NCBI GenBank assembly: GCA_002215645.1
Contig: NGFI01000002.1
Span: 62,001 to 126,000 of the forward strand
Direction of reading: 5' to 3'
Length of the DNA: 64,000 nucleotides
DNA from: Gemmatimonadetes bacterium 2013_60CM_65_52
GTDB taxonomy: Bacteria; Gemmatimonadota; Gemmatimonadetes; Gemmatimonadales; Gemmatimonadaceae
The position numbers were made by a program, and so were the translations under genes. Of this stretch, positions 45,791-55,283 are shown piece after piece. The notes beneath the pieces were generated by a model. The model did not search any database. It was not told where the DNA came from and saw nothing but the letters and a program-made list of their open reading frames with translations. Position 1 is the first letter of the stretch. The number at the start of each line of letters is the position of its first letter.

Positions 45791-47268
45791 CGTAGCACCT
45801 CCTGACCGACGATTCGCTCCAACTCGGCGAGGTTTTTCGCAAAGTCGCTCAGCGCACGGACGTAGTCCGTCTCATAGTTGAACAGCGCTGCTTGGCCGTC
45901 GAGCACGGTGAGAAACTCGACTTTCCCGGCCTGATAGCTTGCGGTCGAAGACGTGAGCGCAGCGCGCCCCTGCGGCAGAATCGCCTTGGTGTACAGCGCG
46001 AGCTGCGTCCGCTCTCGTTCGAGCTGAGACACGAGCCGCGCGACGTCGGCATTGATCTCGTTGACTTTGCTCCGATGCTCCTCGTGCAACGCCGCGAGCT
46101 CCGCGTCGGCCGCCGCGACGAGTTGATCCTGTTTGCGCCGTCGCTGGATCGGAATGGGGATCGAGACGGTCGCGGTAATCATGTCCGTCAATCCCGGCCT
46201 CAGTCCGTATTGCAGCGAGACGTCGACGTCCGGCAGCATATCTTTTCGCGCCAATTCGGTCCGCACGCCCTGCGCGGCGATCATCGCTTCGTGCTCTCGG
46301 AGTCCTGGATTCTGCCGAATCGCAATCTCTTGCAGTTCGTCCACCGGCGGCAACGGCGAATCGGCTGCGCGCGCGCCGAGCGCGACCGACAAGAATCGTA
46401 TACCGTGTGCAGAGTCGTTGACGGCGGCCCGGACGATGGCGTCAGGTATCGAGGGTGCATCAACCGGTGTATTGCTTGGCCGGTCGAGGATCGCGTTGAA
46501 GCGCGCCAGCGCCGCGCGACGCTGTTCCTTCAGGGTGACAGCACTTTCGGCGACGCGCGCGGCCTCGACGCGCGCCTTGAGCACGTCCTGCTGGCCAGCG
46601 ACGCCGTCACCATATCGCGCCTCGGTCACTTGAATGAACGTGCCGACGACGTCGGCACTGCGGGTTGTTACCGCGAATGCCTGATCGAGGAACGCGAGCT
46701 CGTAGTAGGCGTCCTTCACGTCGCGTGCGACCGTTCGACGCGCGCCATCGAGGGCCGCTTCAGCGGCGTCCGTTTCTTTCTGTGCGGCTTGCGTGCGAAG
46801 GGAGAGCTTCCCGCGATACGGTATCGTCTGCCCAATACCGATCATGCGCATTGTCATCGGATCCGGTCCGCCAACGGCTGGCGCACCGTGCGCGGATTGA
46901 GTCTGCATCTCCTGTCCAAGCGGCTGGTTGATGATGCCGGCCATCAGGGTCGGATCGGGCCGCGCTCCCGCGGCGATGGCGCGATGTCGCGACGCTTCAA
47001 CTCTCGCGGCGGCAGCGCGGACCGCGGGACTGACTCGAAGCGCGCGAGCCTTCAGGGAATCGAGATCGCCGCCAGCCGAGACGCCTGCGGGCGGACGTCC
47101 ATGGATGACATGGACAGAGTCGAGCGCCTGCGCAGAGAGGATTCGCGGCGACACATCAGCAATGGTGGCAAGAGCTGACAGTCCGATCGAGAATCCAAGC
47201 CCGGCGTGGCCATCCAAACCGCGGATAGCTGATGCCGCGGCACAAACAAAGCGAGTGAGGTGACACAT
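45787..47268 (-). CDS. TolC-family outer-membrane factor (CusC-like)
   Basis: Outer-membrane-efflux repeats (AAAARVEASRHRAIAAGARPDPTLMAGI; EIAIRQNPGLREHEAMIAAQGVRTELARKDMLPDVDVSLQYG); overlaps the adaptor start. Confidence 0.9.
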   Translation of the reverse strand: MCHLTRFVCAAASAIRGLDGHAGLGFSIGLSALATIADVSPRILSAQALDSVHVIHGRPPAGVSAGGDLDSLKARALRVSPAVRAAAARVEASRHRAIAAGARPDPTLMAGIINQPLGQEMQTQSAHGAPAVGGPDPMTMRMIGIGQTIPYRGKLSLRTQAAQKETDAAEAALDGARRTVARDVKDAYYELAFLDQAFAVTTRSADVVGTFIQVTEARYGDGVAGQQDVLKARVEAARVAESAVTLKEQRRAALARFNAILDRPSNTPVDAPSIPDAIVRAAVNDSAHGIRFLSVALGARAADSPLPPVDELQEIAIRQNPGLREHEAMIAAQGVRTELARKDMLPDVDVSLQYGLRPGLTDMITATVSIPIPIQRRRKQDQLVAAADAELAALHEEHRSKVNEINADVARLVSQLERERTQLALYTKAILPQGRAALTSSTASYQAGKVEFLTVLDGQAALFNYETDYVRALSDFAKNLAELERIVGQEVLR

Positions 47269-47406
47269 GAAATACCCGAGTGAAGTCCACGGTACGTCGA
47301 CACTCGGCTCATCGGAGTCGAACACGTGCGCACCGACCGCCCGCATCGACCGTCACGTTGTGACCGGCGCGCGGAAGCGGCACTACAACAGGCAGTTGTA
47401 GAGGGA

Positions 47407-47823
47407 CTACGCTCTCGGAGGGGGCGGCTCGGGCGGATGTCCGCGCGAGGGCGGCATCAAGACATGGAGTATCGCAACAGCAGCGGGCGCATCAGCGGCG
47501 ACACGCAGGGCCTGCGCCGGCGAAGTGATCGCCAGCGCCAAGCATGGCGTCGCGACTCGACACCCGTCCGGCGCCCAGGGGAACTCACACGGACGGTGTT
47601 GATGTGTTGGCGTCTTCGAGTGACTCTCGGTGGCGCCACGTGGCATGTCCGGCATGTCCATGCCGTTTGTCGTTGCAGCTGACATGTCCGTGCCGACCAT
47701 CGCCTCGGCTTGCGAACCCGATATGTTCGCCATGACACACGCGAACCCGCTCCCAACCCACATCGCGTGGAGCAGGACGAGGTTTGCCACTGTCGCGATC
47801 AGACGCCGGTGCCGACAAAGCAT
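47407..47823 (-). CDS. Exported Met/Cys-containing hypothetical protein, first gene of the metal-efflux operon
   Basis: N-terminal hydrophobic signal; NGMDMPDMPRG motif; GGAGGT Shine-Dalgarno about 10 nt before ATG. Confidence 0.65.
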   Translation of the reverse strand: MLCRHRRLIATVANLVLLHAMWVGSGFACVMANISGSQAEAMVGTDMSAATTNGMDMPDMPRGATESHSKTPTHQHRPCEFPWAPDGCRVATPCLALAITSPAQALRVAADAPAAVAILHVLMPPSRGHPPEPPPPRA

Positions 47824-47849
47824 GATTCAACATACCTCCGGCGGCGACT

Positions 47850-48423
47850 GGAGCAAAGTTCCGCCGGTGGTCTCGGTGCGCTCAGCGACGGCAAGCAGCT
47901 CGACTACGCCTACGGACTCGAGCTGCGCCATTATCGGGGCCTGCCGATCATCGAGCACGGCGGCAGCACGGGAGGATGCAGGGCCGAGACGCTGCGGTTT
48001 CCCACTCTACACACGAGCTTCGTGGCCCTGTGCAATGCCAGCAACGCCGATCCGACGACGCTGATGCGCAGAGTTGCCGACGTGGTGCTCGCGTCGCGCT
48101 TCGTGGACCCTCTGCCGGCGGTCAGCATGCGAAGCGCCGAAGCAACCAGCGTGGCGCCAGCCGTGGGCGTCATCGTTCCGCGGGCGGATCTCTCGCGTTA
48201 CGGGGGAACGTTCTATTCCGACGAGCTTGACGCGGTTTATCTCCTGGGCGCGACAGACAATGGCCTGGTGCTGCGCCGAGCTCGCGGGCCGGCAGACACT
48301 CTTCAGGCGGTCGACGCGCGGACGTTTCGCGGTGCCGGCATCATCCTGAACTTCTCCGCGGACGCCGCGACCTTCACCGTCGATGCGGGTCGGGTGCGCG
48401 GTATCGCATTCCGGCGGCGATAG
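47850..48423 (+). pseudogene. C-terminal remnant of a beta-lactamase-family serine hydrolase
   Basis: LSDGKQLDYAYGLELRHYRGLPIIEHGGSTGGCRAETLRFPTLHTSFVALCNASNADPTTLMRRVADVVL; catalytic N-terminal domain absent. Confidence 0.78.
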
Positions 48424-48440
48424 CGCCCTTCTCGCGCTGA

Positions 48441-48470
48441 CCGGTGGTTCGGTTCACTCCGAACCACCGG
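48441..48470. terminator. Bidirectional terminator-like hairpin
   Basis: CCGGTGGTTCGG-ttcact-CCGAACCACCGG, 12-bp perfect arms between convergent genes. Confidence 0.75.
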
Positions 48471-48482
48471 AAGGCCCGCGTT

Positions 48483-49304
48483 TCATTTCTTCGAGTGCAC
48501 CGCGAACTGTGCGCCCTGCGGATCGCTCAGCACTGCGATCCGGTCGCCGCCAGGCACCTCCATCGGTCCGGAGATCAGCTTGGCGCCGGCCTTCTGTGCC
48601 CGTTCCGCCGCGGCGTCCGCGGTATCGTCCACACGGATATAGTGGAGCCAGTACGTTCCCGGCGCCTGCGCCGATTTCTTCATGATTCCGCCGTACGTGA
48701 AGCGGTCGCGCCCGAACATGTAATAGTTGCCCATCTCGCCCATGTCGAACTCGTCCTTCTTCACCCAGCCGAAAAGCTGTTCGTAAAAGCGGATCGCTGC
48801 GCCCTGGTCACTGGTCGTGAGCTCGTGCCAGGAAAACTCACGCGGCTTGGGATCGGACTCGGCTTGCGGGGGGGTGGCGCTCGTGACCACAGCGAACGCC
48901 GCGCCCTGCGGATCCTGCAACACGGCGAACCGGCCCGCCTTCTCCATTGTCTTTGCGGGCATGAGCACCTTGCCACCCATCGCCACTGTGTGCTTCACGG
49001 CCGCATCCGCATCCGGCACCTCGGTGTAGGCGACCCAGCTCGGCCGAGCGCCCATCGCAGCAGCCTCGGCTGGTAGTTGCAGCAGGCCACCGATCATCGA
49101 ATCGGGTGTGTCGCCAGCGAGCCAGAAGGTGTAGTCGATCTCGCCGCCTTCCATCGCGCTGGTCTTCCACCCGATGACCTTCTCGTAGAAGGCCTTCGCT
49201 GCCGCCGGGTCGGTGGTCGCGAGCTCATGCCAGACGAATCGGCCGCGCGTCTCAGCTGCCGAGGTTGCCGAGGTTGCCGAGGGTTCCTTTGCCGTCGTTG
49301 CCAT
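48483..49304 (-). CDS. VOC-family protein with two glyoxalase-like domains
   Basis: GRFVWHELATTDPAAAKAFYEKVIGWKT and REFSWHELTTSDQGAAIRFYEQLFGWVKK tandem VOC domains. Confidence 0.93.
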   Translation of the reverse strand: MATTAKEPSATSATSAAETRGRFVWHELATTDPAAAKAFYEKVIGWKTSAMEGGEIDYTFWLAGDTPDSMIGGLLQLPAEAAAMGARPSWVAYTEVPDADAAVKHTVAMGGKVLMPAKTMEKAGRFAVLQDPQGAAFAVVTSATPPQAESDPKPREFSWHELTTSDQGAAIRFYEQLFGWVKKDEFDMGEMGNYYMFGRDRFTYGGIMKKSAQAPGTYWLHYIRVDDTADAAAERAQKAGAKLISGPMEVPGGDRIAVLSDPQGAQFAVHSKK

Positions 49305-49381
49305 ACTTCCTCCTTACGCAGGATCGTGAGTTGAACACGGTGGGCCGGCGTAATTCGCGGCAACATGTGCGCCGGAGGCGC

Positions 49382-50602
49382 CTACGGTCTCCGCCGAAAC
49401 AAGGTGAGATCGATCGCCTCGCCCATGGCGCGATAGCCGGCGTCGCCCGGATGCAGGTGATCTCCCGAATCATAGGCCGGCAGAAACTGCAGTGGATTGG
49501 CGGGATCCCGCGTCGCCGCATCGAAGTCGATGACGCCGTCGAATTCCCCGCTCGTGCGGATGAACGCGTTCACCGCTGCACGCCGTGCTTCGAGCGCGGG
49601 GGTGAATGATGCGCGCACTCCGGCGGGCGTCAGCGTGGCGCCGAAGATCACGATCCCGCGATCGTGCGCCCGCGCAATGAGTTGCCGATAGCCAACAATG
49701 ATGTCCTCGGCCGTCGTGCCATCCGTCGCGCTCCGGCCGATGTCGTTGATTCCCTCGAGGACGATCACGTGCGTCAGTCCTGGCGTCATCAGCACGTCAC
49801 GATCGAACCGTGCCAGCGCGCTCGGCCCTGCACCGAGAGTGAGCACGCGCCCCCCCGAGATGCCGGCGTTCACCACCGCCTTCAACGGCTCGGCGCTGGC
49901 GAGCAGTCGGGCGGCGAGAACATTGGGCCAGCGCGTGTTTGCATCTCGCTTCGAGCCTGCACCATCGGTGATCGAGTTCCCGATTGTCGCGATCACGCCC
50001 GTCGCGGCACGATTGGTCACGTCCACGCCGACGAGGAACGGCCAGACGTAGATGCTCGTGTCGGCGACAAAGGTGCGTGCGCCCGCAACATTGCCGCGCC
50101 GCACGTAACTGGTTTGCAGCGCAAGCGGATGGCGCGTCATCAAGCGAGCCGAATCGGCAAAATGAAGACTGATGGCCAGGTCGCGTAGCGCCGGAATCGG
50201 GATGGCGACGGGATCGCTGAATGCGACGGCGCCCGGCCGCAGCGTCACCCACGACCGCCCGCCGAAGGTCAATGCACGATCCGTGGATGCGTCGATGGCC
50301 GGTCCGGAATCGCGAACAGCAATGTGAGCGGCGTCGATGGCGAGCGGGCGATCTCCGTATTCATTCGACAACCGGATGCGGGTGTCGTCACCGCCAATCG
50401 ACGTATGGACGATGAGGCGGACCGTCTGGTCGAACAGCGTCGGCGTGCGATCGACCGAGTCGCGCGGAGGGCGCGGTACATCGTACGGGCTCGCGGTCCA
50501 CGTGGCGAACCAGCCCGAGGGTGCTGCGGGGACGATTGCCTGGCTCGATGGACGCGCGCAGGCACCGCAGAAAACGACGACCAGCAGGAGACAGCGACGC
50601 AT
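49382..50602 (-). CDS. Exported SGNH/GDSL-family hydrolase
   Basis: VVFCGACARPSSQ lipobox; GVIATIGNSITDGAGSKRDANTRWPNVLAARL; VIVLEGINDIG; SGDHLHPGDAGYRAMGEAID. Confidence 0.88.
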   Translation of the reverse strand: MRRCLLLVVVFCGACARPSSQAIVPAAPSGWFATWTASPYDVPRPPRDSVDRTPTLFDQTVRLIVHTSIGGDDTRIRLSNEYGDRPLAIDAAHIAVRDSGPAIDASTDRALTFGGRSWVTLRPGAVAFSDPVAIPIPALRDLAISLHFADSARLMTRHPLALQTSYVRRGNVAGARTFVADTSIYVWPFLVGVDVTNRAATGVIATIGNSITDGAGSKRDANTRWPNVLAARLLASAEPLKAVVNAGISGGRVLTLGAGPSALARFDRDVLMTPGLTHVIVLEGINDIGRSATDGTTAEDIIVGYRQLIARAHDRGIVIFGATLTPAGVRASFTPALEARRAAVNAFIRTSGEFDGVIDFDAATRDPANPLQFLPAYDSGDHLHPGDAGYRAMGEAIDLTLFRRRP

Positions 50603-50613
50603 GGGAGAACCCC

Positions 50614-51141
50614 TCAGGTCTTGCGCTCGAACAGGAGCTTGCTCTGAAAGCGCTGTGATTCGCTGATGCGTTCCACTTCCACTGCCATCGCATCCACGCT
50701 CTGTTGCAGATGGAGGATCTGCTGCTGCAAGAGTTGTGCGTTGTTCGATGTCGCCTTCATTTCCGGGCGGCGCTCGACGCGCCGAGCGATCATGCGTGTG
50801 ATCGGCCCGAGAATGATGATGGCGGCGAGCAGTCCCATGAGCCCGAGCGCCGTGTCCTTGGCCATCGTCGCCATTGGCAGGAGCTCGGGCGGAAGCGAGG
50901 CGCTGGTAATGGTCGTGCGGTCGCCTTGACGATCGATGATCAGCCGTCCGCCGCCCTCTGGAATGGCCGGTAGTGCCGGCGGCGCCTGCGGCGCAGCCGG
51001 TGCGGGTGGGGCTTTGGCGTCGGGCTGGCCCGCGATGATAGCGCCCGGAGAGGACTGTCCCACGATGACCCTGCCCTGGGCATTCTGCATGTTCATCAGT
51101 CGTCGGTGTGGGAGGATGCAAGATAGAACATCCTTCCGCAC
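50614..51141 (-). CDS. Hypothetical single-TM protein
   Basis: TALGLMGLLAAIIILGPITRMIARRVERRPEMK TM followed by coiled-coil-like tail; start uncertain, may be near 51096. Confidence 0.6.
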   Translation of the reverse strand: MRKDVLSCILPHRRLMNMQNAQGRVIVGQSSPGAIIAGQPDAKAPPAPAAPQAPPALPAIPEGGGRLIIDRQGDRTTITSASLPPELLPMATMAKDTALGLMGLLAAIIILGPITRMIARRVERRPEMKATSNNAQLLQQQILHLQQSVDAMAVEVERISESQRFQSKLLFERKT

Positions 51142-51209
51142 TTACGCACGATGGAGTTGAATTGTTTCCCATTGCCGCACCCGAAAACCGAATCACCTGA
51201 GGAAAGGAT

Positions 51210-52538
51210 ATGAGCAAGGACACCTTCTCTCGCCGCGAATTTCTTGGCGTCGGCGCGGCCGTCGCCGGCGCATCGCTCGTGGGCAACCCGCTGGTCGCCG
51301 CGCCCATCCCGCACGCTGCCTGGCAACCACCCAAGGGCGCGCCGAGCGATCGCGTGCGCTTCGGCATGATCGGTATCGGGATGCAAGGGTCCGCCTTGCT
51401 CGGCCAATCCATCAGGCTGGATGGCGTGGAGTGCGCCGCCGCGTGCGATCTCTACGACGGACGTCATGTCCTGGCACGCGAGATCGTTCGTCCCGACCTA
51501 CCGGTGACGCGACGCTATCGCGAGCTCCTCGACGACAAGAACATCGATTGTATCGTGGCCGCCGTGCCCGACCATTGGCACAGGCAGATCGTCGTCGACG
51601 CCGTGAGCGCCGGCAAGGACATCTACTGTGAGAAGCCGATGTCCCACACGCCTGCGGACGGCGCGGCCATGCTGGATGCCGCAAAGAAGAGCGGCCGCAT
51701 TGTGCAGATCGGATCGCAGCGCGTGAGCTCACAAGTCTGCGCCAAGGCGAAGGAGCTCATCGCACAGGGGATGATCGGCGATCTCACGCTCGTCGAAGGG
51801 TGGCTCGGCCGTAACGATCCCAACGGGGCATGGCAGTACCCGCCACCGCCGGATCTCTCGCCGGCGAATCTCGACTGGGACACGTGGCAGGGCACCGTGC
51901 CGAAGCGCCCATTCAATCCGCTGGTGTTCGCGCGTTGGCGCGCGTGGAAGGAGTACGGCACCGGCGTGGCGGGCGATCTCCTCGTCCATCTCGTGAGTGG
52001 CATGCTGTTCATGACCGGCATGAACCAGGTGCCGAGGCAGGCGATGGCCATGGGAGGCATCCGACGCTGGAATGACGGGCGCAACATGCCCGACGTCCAC
52101 GCCGTTCTCTACTACTACGGTGACCTCCCCGTGTACATGCGCCTCAACCTCGGCACCGAGACGCCGGAGACGTACCGATTCCAGGGCTCGAAGGGCATTC
52201 TCGAGGTCAGCGGCCGCACCATCGCCTTCTCGCCGCAGAGCGGCCTGGATGAATCGCCGAGCTATTACGCGTACAGTTTTCCGCGCGCGTTGCGCGATCA
52301 GTACTTCAAGCAGTGGCACGCTGAGAATGATTCCAGGCTTGCCAAGGGCTCGATGCGGGAATCGTTCTCCTTCACCGGTCCGGATTTCGACGACATCAAG
52401 CCACATCTCTGGAACTTCTTCGATGCGGTGCGCACTCGGCGTCCCGTGGTGGAGGATGCGACGTTCGGTCACCATGCGGCACTTGCCTGTCACATGGCGA
52501 ACGAGTCGTACTTCACGAAAGCGGCTGTGTCAGCGTAG
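51210..52538 (+). CDS. Tat-exported Gfo/Idh/MocA-family oxidoreductase
   Basis: SRREFLGVGAAVAGASLVG; VRFGMIGIGMQGSALLGQSI; DIYCEKPMSHT. Confidence 0.92.
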   Translation: MSKDTFSRREFLGVGAAVAGASLVGNPLVAAPIPHAAWQPPKGAPSDRVRFGMIGIGMQGSALLGQSIRLDGVECAAACDLYDGRHVLAREIVRPDLPVTRRYRELLDDKNIDCIVAAVPDHWHRQIVVDAVSAGKDIYCEKPMSHTPADGAAMLDAAKKSGRIVQIGSQRVSSQVCAKAKELIAQGMIGDLTLVEGWLGRNDPNGAWQYPPPPDLSPANLDWDTWQGTVPKRPFNPLVFARWRAWKEYGTGVAGDLLVHLVSGMLFMTGMNQVPRQAMAMGGIRRWNDGRNMPDVHAVLYYYGDLPVYMRLNLGTETPETYRFQGSKGILEVSGRTIAFSPQSGLDESPSYYAYSFPRALRDQYFKQWHAENDSRLAKGSMRESFSFTGPDFDDIKPHLWNFFDAVRTRRPVVEDATFGHHAALACHMANESYFTKAAVSA

Positions 52539-52552
52539 GCCTGCGCGGCGTA

Positions 52553-52918
52553 TCACCGCGTTCGTGCACGCTTCGCCGCGAGGAAGTGGCCGAGCTGCGT
52601 GGCAACGAGTGAGGCATTCTTGGCGTCCAGCGACCCCGCCCGGCGCACGATTCGTCCGGGCTCGATGCAGGCGATCTTGGCCGTGCGCACCACCGATGGC
52701 GCCGGCAAACCCGCTCGCGCGAGATCGCCGATCCGCACGTCACATTGCCAGGGGTCGTTCGCCGCACTCGTGATCATGGCCACCCACAGAACACCGTACG
52801 TGGCCAGAGCGGCGCTCGAGACCACGAGCGCCGGGCGTCGCTTCTCGGCGAAGCGGTCCACATAAGGAAAGGGTACGATGACGACATCGTACGCCTCGAG
52901 CGACTCAGAGGTCGTCAT
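52553..52918 (-). CDS. MazF/PemK-like toxin
   Basis: YDVVIVPFPYVDRFAEKRRPALVVSSAALATYGVLWVAMITSA; follows an AbrB-type antitoxin gene with 14-nt overlap. Confidence 0.85.
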   Translation of the reverse strand: MTTSESLEAYDVVIVPFPYVDRFAEKRRPALVVSSAALATYGVLWVAMITSAANDPWQCDVRIGDLARAGLPAPSVVRTAKIACIEPGRIVRRAGSLDAKNASLVATQLGHFLAAKRARTR

Positions 52919-53144
52919 AAGCCTTGTCATCAGCGGGGCCGTTCCATTCCGAAAACGCGGCGAACGGATCATCCGCATCCTTGGCGCGGACCGCTTTGTC
53001 GATGACGACACCGTGCCCCGTGATGCGGTAGCGGAGGGTGTCTCCGGGAGCGATTCCAAGCGCCTCCCGCACCTGCTTGGGGAGCACGGTCTGGCTCTTC
53101 ACGGACACGAGGGAGTAGGCGGCATCACTAGGCTTCCGTTTCAT
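52905..53144 (-). CDS. AbrB/MazE-type antitoxin
   Basis: AYSLVSVKSQTVLPKQVREALGIAPGDTLRYRITGHGVVIDKA SpoVT-AbrB fold motif. Confidence 0.85.
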   Translation of the reverse strand: MKRKPSDAAYSLVSVKSQTVLPKQVREALGIAPGDTLRYRITGHGVVIDKAVRAKDADDPFAAFSEWNGPADDKAYDDL

Positions 53145-53148
53145 GAAA

Positions 53149-53172
53149 GGTAAGATGTCTTACCATCTTACC
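53149..53172. promoter_or_regulatory. MazEF operator: perfect inverted repeat plus extra half-site
   Basis: GGTAAGA-tg-TCTTACC (53149-53164) then TCTTACC (53166-53172), 5 bp upstream of the antitoxin start. Confidence 0.65.
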
Positions 53173-53239
53173 CCTCGTCAAGGGGGATGTGCATCGGGGG
53201 AGAGAGAGTTCTGCCTTTCGCAGCGAGTAACGGCGGAGG

Positions 53240-54088
53240 CTAATGTCGACCGAAGGTGAGCGTTGCCCACTTGGACTCGTAGTTCACGCTGTCTCCAGCG
53301 GCAGCCGGAACAGACCGCATGGAGATGAACTTTACATACCACGTGCCGCGCGTCTCCAACCGAAAGCGCGCAATCCCAACCGAATCCGTTCTCACCTCAC
53401 GCTGCGCGATGCGTTCACCGTTGGTGGTCCGTCCGCCCGCCTGTACCACCTGATTGGACACGGGGCGCCCATCGACCAATGCGCGAACACGAAGCGTCGC
53501 GCCCGCACGGAGTCGATAGGGATCGTCCAGAGGAACCAACTCTGCCGCATATCCGAGGGCGACGCGATACGCTGTGTCCGCCGTCGGGAGCACCGCCCGA
53601 GCACCCTCGACACGGACCAGCGCCTTCACGTGCTTGGCGTAGCGCTCGTGGGCCGAGTCGCCGAGTTGTCGCGCGGCCTTCCGCGCGGCGAGAACCTGCG
53701 GCAGCCCTTCCTCGCGCAAATAGCCATCGAACTGCGTGCCCGTGAGACGGATGGTTCGTGGCTCGAGGGAGGCGCCCAGCACGTTCGTCCCCGGCTCGTG
53801 CAACGTGATGCGCCAATGGCTCTCCTTCCCACTGTCGGCCCAGCCCGAGCGGTCAGGATGCGAGATGCCGGCCGGCGTTACCACGACGAGATCGCGCAGT
53901 CTGTTCCGCGCGACCGCGTTCTCACTCGAGGTGAAGGTGCCGTTCAAGACACGCACCTGGACCTCGCCTCCCGATCGTACGACGAAGTCGCGGGGCCGCA
54001 GAAACAGGTCGTGCGCGTCGGCGATCACGGCGGCCAATAACAGGATGACTGCGGTCGCTGCTCCAACGCTCGCCGTACGACGGCTCAT
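53240..54088 (-). CDS. DUF4198-like exported protein
   Basis: Signal peptide ... ADAHDLFLRPRDFVVRSGGEVQVRVLNGTF; WYVKFISMR...YESKWATLTFGRH. Confidence 0.8.
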   Translation of the reverse strand: MSRRTASVGAATAVILLLAAVIADAHDLFLRPRDFVVRSGGEVQVRVLNGTFTSSENAVARNRLRDLVVVTPAGISHPDRSGWADSGKESHWRITLHEPGTNVLGASLEPRTIRLTGTQFDGYLREEGLPQVLAARKAARQLGDSAHERYAKHVKALVRVEGARAVLPTADTAYRVALGYAAELVPLDDPYRLRAGATLRVRALVDGRPVSNQVVQAGGRTTNGERIAQREVRTDSVGIARFRLETRGTWYVKFISMRSVPAAAGDSVNYESKWATLTFGRH

Positions 54089-54214
54089 GAAAGCACCTTG
54101 TGTGAAGGCTGGACGTTCAGCCAGGCCGATTGATCTCCGATACTGTGGCATCGAGCGTAGAGCCGGACAATAGCGCCTGTGCAACCACGCACGAGAAAGG
54201 AACGAGGGCCGACC

Positions 54215-55267
54215 ATGTGTATTGGACGTCGAGCAGCCATCATGTGTCTTGCGATTGCCTCCGCGTGCGGCGGCGGCAGTGACGCCACGACGCCGCAGCG
54301 GAATACGGGACCAAATGACTTTACGAACGTCCCCGCACCGCCGAACGGCGTCGCCCAATTCAGCGTGCTCCCCGTCTCCATCGCGGCAGGCGCCACGCTG
54401 ACCGCACTCGGAAACCTCTCTCCACCTGGTCACGTGCTCCCGACCGATCACGTGTACTTCTACGACTGGGACCTCGCATCCCGCCGCCCATCGTCGATGG
54501 ACGTTCGCGACGTCTACATGCCCGCGACGGGAGCCGCGTTCCTCATCCTCCCGATCACGCCGCCCGAGAGCAAAGTCATGTTCCGGGCGACGAACAATTT
54601 CTATTTCTACCTCGACCACATCGTGCTCTCCTCGCCGATCGCCGTCGGGCAGGTGATTCAGGCGGGGACGCGCATCGCAAAGACACTTCCCGGGCAGACG
54701 GTCGACCTTGGCGCATTCGACATGTCCGTGCAGAACGCGGGGTTCGTGAACACGGCGCGGTACGGACCACAAACGCTGAACTGCGTGTCACCGTGGAAGT
54801 ATTTCACGCCTGAGCTGCAGACGCAGATTTACAGTCACGTGTATCGCGCCCCGACCGCACCCGACAAGGATGGCAAGATCGACTTCGGCGTCGCCGGACG
54901 ACTCGTGGGGGATTGGTTCCTGCAAGGCATGCCTGCCGACAGCAGCTCCGGTCCTTATGGATGGACGCGCAGCGTGTCGTTCGTGTACGACTACTTCGAT
55001 CCGACGCAGGTGCGCATCTCGATCGGCGGCACGGTGGCGCCCGCCGGCGTATGGGGAATCGACTCCACGGCCACGCCGCCAGCAAACATCTCGGTGGCGT
55101 CGGGGCTGGTGGCGTATCGGCTCTACGGGATCTTCGATTTCAAGCCACTGTACGGGCTCATGCTCGTGCAGATGGTGAACGACTCGACGATCAAGGTCCA
55201 GGTCTTTCCCGGAAGCCAGGCGACCACGGGGCAGTTCGACGGGCAGGTCGCGACGTTTGTGCGTTAG
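54215..55267 (+). CDS. Hypothetical exported lipoprotein
   Basis: MCIGRRAAIMCLAIASACGGGSDATTP lipoprotein-like N-terminus; full-length ORF with no recognised family. Confidence 0.65.
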   Translation: MCIGRRAAIMCLAIASACGGGSDATTPQRNTGPNDFTNVPAPPNGVAQFSVLPVSIAAGATLTALGNLSPPGHVLPTDHVYFYDWDLASRRPSSMDVRDVYMPATGAAFLILPITPPESKVMFRATNNFYFYLDHIVLSSPIAVGQVIQAGTRIAKTLPGQTVDLGAFDMSVQNAGFVNTARYGPQTLNCVSPWKYFTPELQTQIYSHVYRAPTAPDKDGKIDFGVAGRLVGDWFLQGMPADSSSGPYGWTRSVSFVYDYFDPTQVRISIGGTVAPAGVWGIDSTATPPANISVASGLVAYRLYGIFDFKPLYGLMLVQMVNDSTIKVQVFPGSQATTGQFDGQVATFVR

Positions 55268-55283
55268 TCACCGACGTATGAGC

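Noticed and set aside
45892-47178. 428-aa plus-strand ORF
   Set aside because: Antisense to the TolC-family gene, which has clear homology.
50603-51412. N-terminal extension of ORF 49382-51412
   Set aside because: Overlaps other genes in shadow frame; the signal peptide and lipobox place the GDSL hydrolase start at 50602.
54089-54772. N-terminal extension of ORF 53240-54772
   Set aside because: Shadow of the opposite-strand lipoprotein gene; the signal peptide places the start at 54088.
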